A stretch of DNA of 64,000 nt from Amylolactobacillus amylophilus DSM 20533 = JCM 1125 (GTDB taxonomy: Bacteria > Bacillota > Bacilli > Lactobacillales > Lactobacillaceae), in the NCBI RefSeq assembly GCF_001936335.1, contig NZ_CP018888.1, positions 124,001-188,000 of the forward strand. Direction: 5' to 3'. The notes beneath the pieces are model-generated. The model saw only the letters and a list, made by a program, of their open reading frames with translations, was not told the DNA's origin and did not search any database. Within the stretch, counting starts at the first letter, position 1. Every line of letters begins with the position of its first letter. Below, piece after piece: positions 8,738 through 18,504 of the stretch. A program made the position numbers and the translations under genes.

Positions 8738-9631
8738 CTACTTCCGGTATTCCGGTAGTTTATTATCTTCAATCTCTTTACGCATGGTCAGATAGTTATC
8801 GTAGCGTGACTGCAGAATTTCGCCGGATGCGACTAGATTCTTAACGGCACAACCAGGCTCGTTCAGATGTTGGCAGCCCCGAAATTTACACTCAGCCGCA
8901 TGGGCGACAAAGTCCCTAAAGTAATCAACCAAGTCGAGTAGCTTAATTTGATGCAACTCGATGGATGAAAAACCCGGTGTGTCAGCAATATAACCTGGAC
9001 CGTATGTAAATAATTCAATCTGTCTGGTCGTATGTTTACCCCGATTAAGACTACTAGAAATGGGCGCTGTCGCCTGCCGAGCATCCTGCTTGAGCTTATT
9101 CAATAAGGTCGATTTGCCTGCACCAGACTGACCAGCCAAAACCAAGATATCTTCGTCCTCCATCAGATTAAGAATCTCGGCTTTTGTTGTGCCTTCATAC
9201 GACAGTAAGGGATAACCGATTCGTGCGTAATATTGGAGCGCCTGTTTAATCTCCTCTAAACGTGCTGGTTTGACGATGTCCTGTTTCGAAAGGTACAGCT
9301 CAACGTTTATGCCTTCACTTTCGAAAAAGATAATGAACCGGTCTAACAAATTCAACGAAAAATCCGGTTCAACAGCCGAAATCACCAGAATAACCCGCGA
9401 AACGTTGGCCAACAGCGGACGCTTAAGAAAATTCCGCCGCGGCAGAATTTTGACTAAATAATTCGTTTGATTGCCATCTAACTCCACCTGAACGTGATCG
9501 CCAACGACGGGTTTCTCCTTGTTTTTGCGAAATACGCCACGAGCCCTTGTGCGCACGGTACCGTGCTCTGTAGCCACATCATAAAATCCGGCTACGGAAG
9601 TGATAATCGTACCAGTTGTTCTCTGCTTCAT
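8738..9631 (-). CDS. rsgA: Ribosome small subunit biogenesis GTPase RsgA
   Basis: A 297-residue circularly permuted GTPase that acts late in 30S maturation. Domains in order: N-terminal OB fold, G domain with SKQD (G4) before GQSGAGKSTLLN (G1) and DTPGFSS (G3), and a C-terminal zinc motif (CKFRGCQHLNEPGC). Length is normal. It starts one codon position after the pknB stop, in the conserved stp-pknB-rsgA order. Confidence 0.96.
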   Translation of the reverse strand: MKQRTTGTIITSVAGFYDVATEHGTVRTRARGVFRKNKEKPVVGDHVQVELDGNQTNYLVKILPRRNFLKRPLLANVSRVILVISAVEPDFSLNLLDRFIIFFESEGINVELYLSKQDIVKPARLEEIKQALQYYARIGYPLLSYEGTTKAEILNLMEDEDILVLAGQSGAGKSTLLNKLKQDARQATAPISSSLNRGKHTTRQIELFTYGPGYIADTPGFSSIELHQIKLLDLVDYFRDFVAHAAECKFRGCQHLNEPGCAVKNLVASGEILQSRYDNYLTMRKEIEDNKLPEYRK

Positions 9632-11560
9632 CTACTCCGTAACACTTTCATCTACTACGGTTTGCCCGTCCTGCACAATTTTGACATGACCATTACCATT
9701 ATTCAAAGTAAATGGAATACTTACGCTCGAATCGCTCGTGATATACATATCCTTATACACGGAGGTCGTTGTATGGGTATCATCACCGATATAAATAATT
9801 ACGTGATTCCCCCGACCATTATTGTCGTTATCGCTGTTGTATGTTAAGGCGTAGCTCTTCGTGACAGACTTGTTTGTCCCCTTAGAAACCACAACGTTAA
9901 TGGTAGTTCCAGGTTGAACCTTAGTGCCAGCACCCGGAGTTTGTGAGATAATCTGGCCTTTATCCACAGTACTTGAAAATTCCTCTAAAGATGAAAGCTG
10001 TAGCTTATTCTCGTTTGCGTAATCCTGGGCGCTCTTCAGCGTGTAGCCACTGAGATCACGTAAAGTAACGGATTCGTCCTTTGACTCCTCAACTTCTGGG
10101 CCACGACTGACAGTGAGCACGATTGTTGTCTTTGCCGCATCCACCTTTTTACCTGCAGTGACACTCTGATCGATAATCTTGTTCTTTGGCGCATCACTAT
10201 CTTCAGTTCGTTTAGTTACTGTGAAGCCAAGTTTCTCCAGTCTCGTTTTAGCTCGGCTATATGTGGTGCCCAACACGTCCGGCACTGTAGTCAAGCCAAC
10301 GCCACTGGATACTACTAGTCCAATCTCGGCGCCAGACTTGACACTCATATTCTTTTCGGGCAACGTTCTGATGACATTCCCCTTCTTGACCGAATTGCTG
10401 GGTTGCTCATCGATATCCCCCACGACAAGGCCAGCATCCTGGATTGCCCCAATGGCGGATGCACGAGACATATTAGTTACATCTGGCACCTCGACAGTAC
10501 CATTTCTGCTCAATGCAAAAACGAGAGCGAACACGACCATCAATGCCGCAATGGCTGAGAATATCCACCAAAACTGATGTTTCTTGAAACTAGCTTTAAA
10601 TTTAGCAAGGGCGGAATTCTTTGGCTTGTCGGCGTCATTATTGGTTTCGGTTACCACACCATTCAAGTCTGGTAAAACAATAGTTTTATCCAACTCAGGA
10701 TTATGGTCCGCTAAGAAAACCGGTTCAGCTGCTCGACTAGGATCCATCGCCGTATCTAAATCGTTCTTCATTTCTGAGACAGTTTCAAATCTGTCACGCG
10801 GATCCTTTGCCGTAGCTTGTAAAACGACATTTTCTAGCGCTTGAGGGACCTCCGGGTGTTGTTTCTTAATTGATGGAATATTCTCCTGGAAGTGCTTCAG
10901 GGCGATGGAGACGGCAGTCTCTCCGCCAAATGGTACGTCACCGGTAATTAATTCATAGAGAATGATCCCGAGAGAGTAGATATCAGATTGCTTGGTGGCC
11001 ATAGAGCCCCTGGCCTGCTCAGGACTCATGTAGTGCACAGAACCCAGGAGCGAGTTAGTCTGAGTAATCGATTGTTGACTCAATGCGATTGCAATACCAA
11101 AGTCCGCCACTTTCACGCGTCCGCTTGGATCCATCAAGATATTCTGCGGCTTTAGGTCGCGGTGAATCACGTTATGTTGGTGCGCAAGCGCAATAGCGCC
11201 CAGCATCTGATCCATAATCTCGATCACCCGGGTTAGCGTGAGCGGATTATGGTCATGGATGTATTCCTTTAGGTTTGGCCCGTCAACATATTCCATGACC
11301 AGATACTGCATTCCTTTTTCAGAACCCACATCAAGAATGGAAACAATATTGGGGTGACTTAGCTCACTCGTAGCGAGGGCCTCACGCTGAAATCTTTGGA
11401 CTGTCTTCTGGTCATTTTGCAAATCCATGCGTAATACTTTAACCGCAACTTTTCTTTGCAAAATAATATCTTCAGCTAAGTAGACGTTGGCCATTCCGCC
11501 TTCGCCTAGGGTATCAACAATCTTGTAACGGTCTGCTAACAAATAGCCTTTATCAATCAT
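9632..11560 (-). CDS. pknB: Membrane Ser/Thr kinase with PASTA repeats
   Basis: A 642-residue Hanks-type kinase that senses cell-wall material and controls cell division and wall synthesis. The kinase domain has GEGGMANVYL (about 19-28), catalytic Lys 41, HRDLKPQN (132-139) and DFG (152-154). A single membrane segment (about 335-357) leads to three extracellular PASTA repeats (about 359-565) and a final beta-rich domain of about 75 residues. It overlaps the phosphatase gene stp by 4 bp, so kinase and phosphatase are co-translated. The extra C-terminal domain after PASTA is a common variable region. Confidence 0.95.
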   Translation of the reverse strand: MIDKGYLLADRYKIVDTLGEGGMANVYLAEDIILQRKVAVKVLRMDLQNDQKTVQRFQREALATSELSHPNIVSILDVGSEKGMQYLVMEYVDGPNLKEYIHDHNPLTLTRVIEIMDQMLGAIALAHQHNVIHRDLKPQNILMDPSGRVKVADFGIAIALSQQSITQTNSLLGSVHYMSPEQARGSMATKQSDIYSLGIILYELITGDVPFGGETAVSIALKHFQENIPSIKKQHPEVPQALENVVLQATAKDPRDRFETVSEMKNDLDTAMDPSRAAEPVFLADHNPELDKTIVLPDLNGVVTETNNDADKPKNSALAKFKASFKKHQFWWIFSAIAALMVVFALVFALSRNGTVEVPDVTNMSRASAIGAIQDAGLVVGDIDEQPSNSVKKGNVIRTLPEKNMSVKSGAEIGLVVSSGVGLTTVPDVLGTTYSRAKTRLEKLGFTVTKRTEDSDAPKNKIIDQSVTAGKKVDAAKTTIVLTVSRGPEVEESKDESVTLRDLSGYTLKSAQDYANENKLQLSSLEEFSSTVDKGQIISQTPGAGTKVQPGTTINVVVSKGTNKSVTKSYALTYNSDNDNNGRGNHVIIYIGDDTHTTTSVYKDMYITSDSSVSIPFTLNNGNGHVKIVQDGQTVVDESVTE

Positions 11561-12306
11561 TTTGAAATACCCTCCTTCCCATAGCTAATCAGACAAACGG
11601 TAATATTATCTTGTCCACCAAACCTGTTGGCGGCGGCGATTAATTCATCGCTTCTCTCCTGGAGTGAGGTCTGCTTGACCAAAATATCCTTAATTTGTTG
11701 ATTGGTAAGTGAGTTGGTGAGTCCATCCGTGCAAAGCAGGAGCAAATCACCCTCCAATATCTGTAACTCAGTAAATTCCGGATTAATTACCTTAGAAACG
11801 CCCAATGTTTCAGTAATAACGTTTTTTTGCGGATGATTCTTGGCCTGCTCAACAGTAATTTGCCCTGATTTCAGTAGCTCGTTCACCAATGAATGATCTT
11901 GAGTTACCTGCAGAAACTCATTTTTACGTAAGAGATAAGCACGAGAATCACCAAGATGCGCAAGTAACACATCCTCGGCGAATAATACGGCAAGTACAAT
12001 GGTCGTACCCATTCCATTCAAATCACTAAACCGGTCACTCGTGGCAAGAATCGTCTCGTTTTCCAAATTCAAGTTTACCTTGAGCCAGGTTCTAGCAGTC
12101 GCGACGTTATCAAGGTCACTACCAACAAATGCATGACCAAGGTGATTAACCGCCATACTGGATGCCACATCCCCGCCTTGGTGACCGCCCATACCATCGG
12201 CCACAATTGCCATCAGAATATTTTTCTTGTTTTTAAATATTTGGACAAAATCTTGATTCGATTTGCGAACACGCCCAATATTTGACGCATATGCCGTCTT
12301 TATCAA
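11557..12306 (-). CDS. stp: PP2C-type protein phosphatase Stp
   Basis: A 249-residue metal-dependent Ser/Thr phosphatase that reverses PknB action. Metal-binding and catalytic motifs: VADGMGGHQGGDVAS, LAHLGDSRAY, LCTDGLTNSLT and GGQDNITVCL. The gene lies between rsmB and pknB with a 4-bp overlap to pknB, the standard arrangement. Confidence 0.96.
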   Translation of the reverse strand: MIKTAYASNIGRVRKSNQDFVQIFKNKKNILMAIVADGMGGHQGGDVASSMAVNHLGHAFVGSDLDNVATARTWLKVNLNLENETILATSDRFSDLNGMGTTIVLAVLFAEDVLLAHLGDSRAYLLRKNEFLQVTQDHSLVNELLKSGQITVEQAKNHPQKNVITETLGVSKVINPEFTELQILEGDLLLLCTDGLTNSLTNQQIKDILVKQTSLQERSDELIAAANRFGGQDNITVCLISYGKEGISK

Positions 12307-12311
12307 AATAC

Positions 12312-13664
12312 TTAACCTCTTAATCTTAAACTGGTGATACTGAAGCCGTCGGTTTGATAATCGTCTGGAAAGATCCTGACGGTTAAATCGGTGCCGACCT
12401 CAGTTTTTACGGAGTCAAAACTAGGTAATTTAATTTGTTCAACGAAGAACTCAGGATGTGCAGCGATGAACCGCGCAACTACTTCCTCGTTCTCCTCTGG
12501 AGTTATTGTACATGTACTGTACACAATTCGTCCACCAATCTTCAAAGATTGTGCAACTGATTCCAAAATTGCTAGTTGGATTTTACTCAGGTTGATAATA
12601 TCTGTAAATGTTTTTTCATACCGAATCTCTGGTTTACGCCGGAGCAATCCCAATCCGGAGCACGGCGCGTCTACCAGAATCTTATCAAACTTCTGGGGAC
12701 CAAATTCACTAGCAACATTTCTGGCATCCATCGCCTGCACTGTAATCAGATCGGTCAATTCTAGCCGTTTTGCATTATTCTCGATCAGCGCAAGTTTTTT
12801 CTCATGCAAGTCGAGAGCAGTCACCTTACCAACATTTTGATCAAGTAATTCTGCAATCTGCATCGTCTTACCACCCGGTGCCGCACAGGCATCGAGCACA
12901 ATATCACCGGGCTCCACATGAAGTGCATCAACAACCACACTAGAGGCCTCATCCTGGATCGTAATCTGACCATCGCGAAAAAGATTTGTAGCGGCAACTC
13001 CGCCGTGACTCAGCAAAATATTCTCGCCCCGAAGAGGCGAAACGGTCACATCAAATCCCTGATCGTGCAGCTCCTCTTTAGCCGCCTGGACAGTCGTTTT
13101 CTTGGTGTTTACACGGACACTATTATGTGACACGGTATTCAGGCTTTGGAGGATGCGCGCGGTTTTACTGTTACCAAACTTATCGCTCAGGTATTTGACT
13201 AGCCACTCGGGCATACTTTCCTTGATGGATAGGTACTCCGCGGTTTGGCCCACCGCCGGTAAAAGTGGACCTTGACGTTGCACATTACGTAGAATCCCGT
13301 TAACCAGTTTATACGCGCCGTGACTCGAGCGTTTTTTAGCCAGCTCGTTTGCAGAGTTCAAGACTGCATGGTCGGGTATCTTATCGAGAAACTGTAACTG
13401 ATAGACCGACATGAGCAGTAAAGGCACGACAAAACTCTCCTTTGGTTTGGCCCGCAGAAGATGCTTAATTTGATACTCAAGAAAAAGTTTATACTGGATT
13501 GTTCCGTAGACTAGCTGTGTGACTAGTGCCTTGTCCCGTTCGTCTAGCGTCGAATTATTTAAAGAGAAGTTTAGCTGAATATTCGAATAACTCTTTTGCT
13601 GTAGAACCTTTGTAAGCACATTTAGTGCAACTTCCCGGGCTGTAGCAACATTCAAATTATTCAT
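12312..13664 (-). CDS. rsmB: 16S rRNA (cytosine 967-C5) methyltransferase RsmB
   Basis: A 450-residue methyltransferase with an N-terminal NusB-like RNA-binding domain and a C-terminal SAM domain. Visible motifs: DACAAPGGKTMQIAELL (SAM binding), DAPCSGLGLLRRKPEI (motif IV Cys) and STCTITPEENEEVV (motif VI catalytic Cys). It overlaps fmt by 8 bp, as in other Firmicutes. Confidence 0.95.
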   Translation of the reverse strand: MNNLNVATAREVALNVLTKVLQQKSYSNIQLNFSLNNSTLDERDKALVTQLVYGTIQYKLFLEYQIKHLLRAKPKESFVVPLLLMSVYQLQFLDKIPDHAVLNSANELAKKRSSHGAYKLVNGILRNVQRQGPLLPAVGQTAEYLSIKESMPEWLVKYLSDKFGNSKTARILQSLNTVSHNSVRVNTKKTTVQAAKEELHDQGFDVTVSPLRGENILLSHGGVAATNLFRDGQITIQDEASSVVVDALHVEPGDIVLDACAAPGGKTMQIAELLDQNVGKVTALDLHEKKLALIENNAKRLELTDLITVQAMDARNVASEFGPQKFDKILVDAPCSGLGLLRRKPEIRYEKTFTDIINLSKIQLAILESVAQSLKIGGRIVYSTCTITPEENEEVVARFIAAHPEFFVEQIKLPSFDSVKTEVGTDLTVRIFPDDYQTDGFSITSLRLRG

Positions 13665-14604
13665 CAGTCATGACCCGTGTGCCAACCACCAGATTTTTGG
13701 CACGACCATTTAAGAAATCGCTGGCCTTCATTCTCTTACCGCCCACGGGTTGGACCTCAAGCAAGCGTAAAACCGTTCCGTTGGCTAGGCTAATTGTCAG
13801 CTCACGTTTATTGTTGACCAAAAAGCCCGCTTCATAAGGAGTAACAACGTCAACAACCTCACTCTGCCAGACTTTTAACCGTGCACCATTGAAAAACATA
13901 AAAGCACCCGGATCAGGATTTAAACCGCGAATCACGTTATGGGCCTGCTTAGCTGTCATCTTGGTTCTAAGTTGTTCCTCCTCTTTCCTGATGTTCGGTG
14001 AGAAAGTCACTAGTGCTTCATCCTGTGGTGTTTTCTTCACCGTACCGGCGATAATACCCGGTAACGTCTCCAGCAGCAGGTCACGACCGAGGATGGCTAG
14101 CTTAGTGAACATTGTGCCCGTTGTGTCCTGGTCCGTGATTCTAAGTGCTTGTTGGGCATACATGTCACCCGCATCCATCTGCTTCACCATCTCCATGATT
14201 GTGATTCCTGTCTCCTGATCACCGTTCATGACCGCATACTGTATTGGTGCACCACCCCGATATTTAGGCAATAGCGAACCATGAACATTAACTGCGGCAA
14301 TTCTGGCGGAATTCAAGAAACTTGTCGGTAAAAATTGCCCATAAGCAGCGGTAATAATTAGGTCTGTCTGCTGCTCAATTAGTTCGGTAAGCTCTGGACT
14401 ACCACTCAATTTTACTGGCTGGTAGACTGGCAAATTATGTTTTAGTGCAAATTCCTTAACCGGCGTGGCCACAATCTTTTGTTTCCGACCCACCTTTTTA
14501 TCCGGCTGTGTAACGACGGCAATCACGTCGTAGCCCGCTTCTAAAAGGCCGTCTAAGACTGTCACTGAAAATTGGGGCGTGCCCATGAATATTATTTTTG
14601 TCAT
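13657..14604 (-). CDS. fmt: Methionyl-tRNA formyltransferase
   Basis: A 315-residue enzyme that formylates initiator Met-tRNA. Motifs: MGTPQFSVTVLDGL at the N terminus, HGSLLPKYRGGAPIQ (active-site region), and METGITIMEMVKQMDAGDM-like segment. It lies between priA and rsmB; the def gene (peptide deformylase) sometimes found beside it is not here. Confidence 0.96.
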   Translation of the reverse strand: MTKIIFMGTPQFSVTVLDGLLEAGYDVIAVVTQPDKKVGRKQKIVATPVKEFALKHNLPVYQPVKLSGSPELTELIEQQTDLIITAAYGQFLPTSFLNSARIAAVNVHGSLLPKYRGGAPIQYAVMNGDQETGITIMEMVKQMDAGDMYAQQALRITDQDTTGTMFTKLAILGRDLLLETLPGIIAGTVKKTPQDEALVTFSPNIRKEEEQLRTKMTAKQAHNVIRGLNPDPGAFMFFNGARLKVWQSEVVDVVTPYEAGFLVNNKRELTISLANGTVLRLLEVQPVGGKRMKASDFLNGRAKNLVVGTRVMTDE

Positions 14605-14613
14605 GAATATCCT

Positions 14614-17022
14614 CTACATAAATTTATCGGGCTCGCGATCGATATAAATGTTGAGTCCGTATTTTTTCTGTGTTTGAGCTGCATCCTGGATCTCGTGCAG
14701 AAATGCATTTAATTCTGGCTCTCTTTTATATTTTACCAATATTTGATAGAAATAATGCTGTTTTATTTTTGAGACCGCGCTTGGAGTGGGGCCCAAAATG
14801 AGAACGCGTCCATTCAGCTCGCGCATCAGTTTTCGTTTGATGATAAAAGCCTCTTTCGCGGCATTCTGCTCATTCTTACTAGACACGCTAATGAGGGATG
14901 TGAAGAAGTACGGCGGGTAGTTTCCTTGATGACGCACCTGCATCTCCTGGTGGTAGAAACGTTCATAATCCTGACTTTGAGCAAGAACAATGGCATAATG
15001 CTCTGGATTATACGTCTGTACGAGCACAGAACCCTTTAACGCAGCTCGGCCCGCCCGACCACTCACTTGTGTCAACAATTGAAAAGTTTTCTCGGCAGAA
15101 CGAAAATCCGGGAAAGACAGAGCTGTATCGGCGTTGATTACGCCGACCAGAGTTACGTTACTAAAATCTAATCCTTTTGCAATCATCTGAGTTCCAAGCA
15201 AAATATCCGCTTCATTTCGCCCAAACGCATTCAGAATCCGTTCGTAACTTCCCTTTTTTCTGGTCGTATCCACATCCATCCGCAATATTCTTGCTTGTGG
15301 AATTAGCTTACCTAGTTCTTCTTCAATCTTCTGCGTTCCCGTACCATAGAAACGAATTTCATCTGAGTGACAATTGGGACAACTTGTCGGCACAGCCTCC
15401 GTATGGCCACAGTAATGGCACTTCATCTGGTTGGTGGATTTGTGATATGTCAGGCTAATGTCACAGTTTGGACATTTCAGGACGAATCCACATGAACGGC
15501 AGAGCATGAAGCTAGAGAAACCCCGCCGGTTCAGTAGTAAGATTGTCTGCTCTTTTCTTTGAACACGGGTTTTGATTGCGTCAACTAATTCTTGCGTCAA
15601 GTCAAACTGTTCACCCGCAAATTTGGCCTCTTTTAAATCCAAAATTTTCACTGTCGGTAAAGACTGCTGGTTGGTTCGTTTAGTCAACGTCAATAACTGA
15701 TAGACGTTTTTAGAAGCACGTGCACGGCTCTCTAGGGAAGGCGTGGCACTCCCAAGAACAAGTGTCGCCTTATTGTAATCGCTACGCCAAAAGGCCACAT
15801 CGCGTGCGTGATAACGTGGCGTGTCATCTTGTTTATAGCTGCTCTCGTGTTCCTCATCGATAATGATAAGGCCCAGGTTCTGCAGTGGCGCAAAAATAGC
15901 GCTGCGTGCACCCACAACTACCTTAGCTTCATTTCGCCGAATACGCCGCCATTCATCGTACTTCTCACCCTCGCTTAAACCACTGTGCAACACAGCCACC
16001 GCATCGCCGAACCTTGCCTGCACCTGCCGGACCATCTGTGGCGTGAGCGAGATCTCCGGAACAAGCATCAGCGCAGTCTTGCCTTCATCTAGCGTATTGG
16101 CGATTGCATGCAGGTAAACTTCTGTCTTACCACTACCCGTTACGCCCTCTAGTAGAAAGGTGGTTGCTGTATCAGCATTCACACTGGTAGTGATTTGTTC
16201 TAGTGCTTGGACCTGTTCTGGTAAAAGTACTAGGTCATTTCTATTCTTATTAGTCTGTGTGGTAATGGGACGGCGATATACTTCAGCCTTCGATCGTGTT
16301 AACCAGCCTTTGTCAGCGGCTACCTTAATTGTGGCACCGGAAATAGCCAGCTGCTGCTCTAGCTCCGTTTGACTAAGCGGTAATTTAGGCTCTGTAATTA
16401 GAAAATTTAGTAGCTTTTGTTGCTGATGTGCATTAGCACGTAGCTTCTCCAGCTCCACGCGTAATTCGCCACTCGATTTTACCGCAGTTATCTCGCTAAT
16501 TTCTTTGACTTTCGCCCTTGATTCAACCAGGTACTCAATCTTGATCTTGTCCACGCGCAATAAACGATTAATGCTCGCGATAATTGTGCTATCTTGGTCG
16601 TCAATTTCGGCCAAGTCAATTTCTTGTTTCTCCCCAAATAGCTGCCTAACCTCTAGATCATCTTTGACTAGTGGCACTAAAATTTTGCGATAATTGGCCC
16701 GTAGCACACTTGGCAGCATCGTTTTCAAGATAGTTATCCGGTATGAGAAAATATATTGACTGAGCCATGCGGATAAATCGACTAACTCCGGTGTCAATGG
16801 GGGTAGCTCATCAACAATCATTAGTAACTCCTTTAGCTGACCTTCGTAGTCCGTTTCGTCAACCAATGAGATTACAAACCCTTGCACTTTCCGACTCTTA
16901 CCAAAAGGAACGACGACCCGTGAGCCCACCTGCACATCGTTTTCTAAGATGTGCGGCACCAGATATTCAAATAAGCGATCTGTCTGTTTTGCAGCGACGT
17001 CCACTACTACTTGTGCAATCAT
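14614..17022 (-). CDS. priA: Primosomal helicase PriA
   Basis: An 802-residue helicase that reloads the replisome at repaired forks. N-terminal DNA-binding part, then Walker A GVTGSGKTEVYLHA, motif II DEEHESSYKQ, eight zinc-binding cysteines in two groups (CRSCGFVLKCPNC and CHYCGHTEAVPTSCPNC), and a helicase C-terminal domain ending QVSGRAGR. Length is normal. It follows rpoZ directly; the coaBC gene often in between is absent. Confidence 0.96.
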   Translation of the reverse strand: MIAQVVVDVAAKQTDRLFEYLVPHILENDVQVGSRVVVPFGKSRKVQGFVISLVDETDYEGQLKELLMIVDELPPLTPELVDLSAWLSQYIFSYRITILKTMLPSVLRANYRKILVPLVKDDLEVRQLFGEKQEIDLAEIDDQDSTIIASINRLLRVDKIKIEYLVESRAKVKEISEITAVKSSGELRVELEKLRANAHQQQKLLNFLITEPKLPLSQTELEQQLAISGATIKVAADKGWLTRSKAEVYRRPITTQTNKNRNDLVLLPEQVQALEQITTSVNADTATTFLLEGVTGSGKTEVYLHAIANTLDEGKTALMLVPEISLTPQMVRQVQARFGDAVAVLHSGLSEGEKYDEWRRIRRNEAKVVVGARSAIFAPLQNLGLIIIDEEHESSYKQDDTPRYHARDVAFWRSDYNKATLVLGSATPSLESRARASKNVYQLLTLTKRTNQQSLPTVKILDLKEAKFAGEQFDLTQELVDAIKTRVQRKEQTILLLNRRGFSSFMLCRSCGFVLKCPNCDISLTYHKSTNQMKCHYCGHTEAVPTSCPNCHSDEIRFYGTGTQKIEEELGKLIPQARILRMDVDTTRKKGSYERILNAFGRNEADILLGTQMIAKGLDFSNVTLVGVINADTALSFPDFRSAEKTFQLLTQVSGRAGRAALKGSVLVQTYNPEHYAIVLAQSQDYERFYHQEMQVRHQGNYPPYFFTSLISVSSKNEQNAAKEAFIIKRKLMRELNGRVLILGPTPSAVSKIKQHYFYQILVKYKREPELNAFLHEIQDAAQTQKKYGLNIYIDREPDKFM

Positions 17023-17084
17023 TTCTGCCCACCTTTTAAAAAACCTCCATTCACTAAACGTGATGAAGGATTAATTGTCATTCA

Positions 17085-17297
17085 TTAAATTGATTCTTTC
17101 TTATCGGGGTCAATGGTAACTGAACCGGCCGCAATTTCCTCGAGTGCCTTACCAACGGTCTTGTTTGACTTATATTGATCTAACACTAGGACCGAACCAC
17201 TCTCGATTTCATGGGCACGCTTAGCAGCGAGTATTGCCAAAGAATATCTTGAATCAACGTTTTCTAGTAATTTATCAATTGATGGGTATGAAATCAT
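17085..17297 (-). CDS. rpoZ: RNA polymerase omega subunit
   Basis: A 70-residue omega subunit with the family core [15 protein letters not shown] and [12 protein letters not shown]. It starts 2 bp after the gmk stop, the conserved gmk-rpoZ pair. Confidence 0.95.
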   Translation of the reverse strand: MISYPSIDKLLENVDSRYSLAILAAKRAHEIESGSVLVLDQYKSNKTVGKALEEIAAGSVTIDPDKKESI

Positions 17298-17298
17298 C

Positions 17299-17913
17299 TT
17301 AATTCTCCTTTATCATTTTCCGATAATTATCGATTACTCGTGGCACACGAACATGTTCACTTGAGACAATGTCTTTGATTCTGTTAACAGCATTCTCTAC
17401 TTTATCATTAACGACAGCATAATCATAGTTCTCCATCATCATGATTTCAACTTTGGCCTGGGCCATCCGCTTCTCGATGACGGCAGCAGCGTCTGTGCCG
17501 CGTTTTGTTATCCGATCCTTCAGTTCCATCAAATCGGGTGGTGTGAGGAAAATAAACACACCATCTGGCATTTTCTCACGGACCTTCATGGCACCGTTAA
17601 CTTCAATCTCCAGCAGAACATCATGTCCTTCAGCCAGCATCTTCTTAACTGGCGTTAGCGGCGTACCGTAGAAATTATCAACGTATTGGGCATGCTCCAG
17701 CATCTTGCCGTTTGCAATTGCCTCCTTAAATTTATCCTTCGTCGTAAAGTAGTAATCCTCTCCATCTACTTCGCCCGGACGCGGTTTCCTTGTAGTCATC
17801 GAGACCGAGTACTGAAACTCAAATAATTTACTCTCTACCATTTTTTGACGAACGGTCCCCTTTCCAACACCAGAGGGGCCAGACAAAACAATTAATAATC
17901 CCTTTTCGGACAT
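17299..17913 (-). CDS. gmk: Guanylate kinase
   Basis: A 204-residue kinase converting GMP to GDP. P-loop [15 protein letters not shown] at the N terminus, GMP-binding [17 protein letters not shown], and the lid region follow in order. It is the first gene of the leftward gmk-rpoZ-priA block. Confidence 0.96.
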   Translation of the reverse strand: MSEKGLLIVLSGPSGVGKGTVRQKMVESKLFEFQYSVSMTTRKPRPGEVDGEDYYFTTKDKFKEAIANGKMLEHAQYVDNFYGTPLTPVKKMLAEGHDVLLEIEVNGAMKVREKMPDGVFIFLTPPDLMELKDRITKRGTDAAAVIEKRMAQAKVEIMMMENYDYAVVNDKVENAVNRIKDIVSSEHVRVPRVIDNYRKMIKEN

Positions 17914-18027
17914 GTTCTCTTCCTGTCATCTATCTAAAATTAATATATCAATCATGCATTAAAAGTCATTTTTTTTCAAGTTTTTCATCGTGTTTTTAAA
18001 ATTTTTTGCAGCAATGAAATAATGTTG

Positions 18028-18056
18028 TTGCAAAATAGAACGTTTGTTCGTATAAT
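18028..18056 (+). promoter_or_regulatory. Promoter of the YolD-like gene with LexA box in the spacer
   Basis: TTGCAA (18028-18033) and TATAAT (18051-18056) are 17 bp apart. The spacer's last 14 bases (18037-18050) read AGAACGTTTGTTCG, a GAAC-N4-GTTC palindrome one base off the Gram-positive LexA (DinR) consensus CGAACRNRYGTTYG. LexA bound here would block RNA polymerase. Confidence 0.8.
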
Positions 18057-18063
18057 AGAAATA

Positions 18064-18077
18064 CAAACAAATGTTCG
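18064..18077 (+). promoter_or_regulatory. Second LexA-type box
   Basis: CAAACAAATGTTCG matches the LexA/DinR consensus except for one base (A for G at position 2). It lies just downstream of the -10 and its last base touches the GGAGG ribosome binding site of the YolD-like gene. Confidence 0.7.
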
Positions 18078-18089
18078 GAGGAGTAAATA

Positions 18090-18428
18090 ATGGACTTCAA
18101 GATTAATTCTTTAGATGCAAACGTGAACACACCTGCCAATACCGCATTCATCAGTAGACTAACAGAGACCTATCAGAAGCTCTTTGACTACTCCATTCCA
18201 GAACTGACGATTATCGAGGATCTTCCAGCTGAACGCTTGGAAAAGTTAAACACAGCTTGGCATACAAAAAATCTTGTTCTTGTGACATTGGACGATGAAC
18301 GGCAAATTATTGGTCGAGTTCAGCAGATTACGCCAGTTAGCCAAGTTGTACTTGCCACATATCACTCAAACGTGATTGAGTTTGTTCCACTCAATCGAAT
18401 CTTCAAAGTTGAATCTGCAACTAAATAG
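18090..18428 (+). CDS. YolD-like small protein, probably SOS-induced
   Basis: A 112-residue protein with a helical N-terminal half and a beta-rich C-terminal part with pattern LVLVTLDDERQIIGRV...IEFVPLNRIFKVES, which resembles YolD-like proteins (small partners of DinB/UvrX-type polymerases). The assignment rests on this pattern plus the two LexA-type boxes at its promoter; I cannot confirm it by search. GGAGG lies 8-9 bases before the ATG. No polymerase gene follows: the next element is an insertion sequence starting 46 bp after the stop. It is the only plus-strand protein gene between rpmB and the 30.7 kb region apart from none others, so it looks like a single-gene unit. Confidence 0.6.
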   Translation: MDFKINSLDANVNTPANTAFISRLTETYQKLFDYSIPELTIIEDLPAERLEKLNTAWHTKNLVLVTLDDERQIIGRVQQITPVSQVVLATYHSNVIEFVPLNRIFKVESATK

Positions 18429-18504
18429 TCATTTAGCTACAAAAAAAGACCGCACAAGAAATTACTTTTGAAATTGAAGTGAACCCCAAATATTGGACGA
18501 AACT

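Noticed and set aside
12391-12840. A 149-residue plus-strand frame
   Set aside because: It lies wholly antisense to the SAM domain of rsmB, whose motifs are clear.
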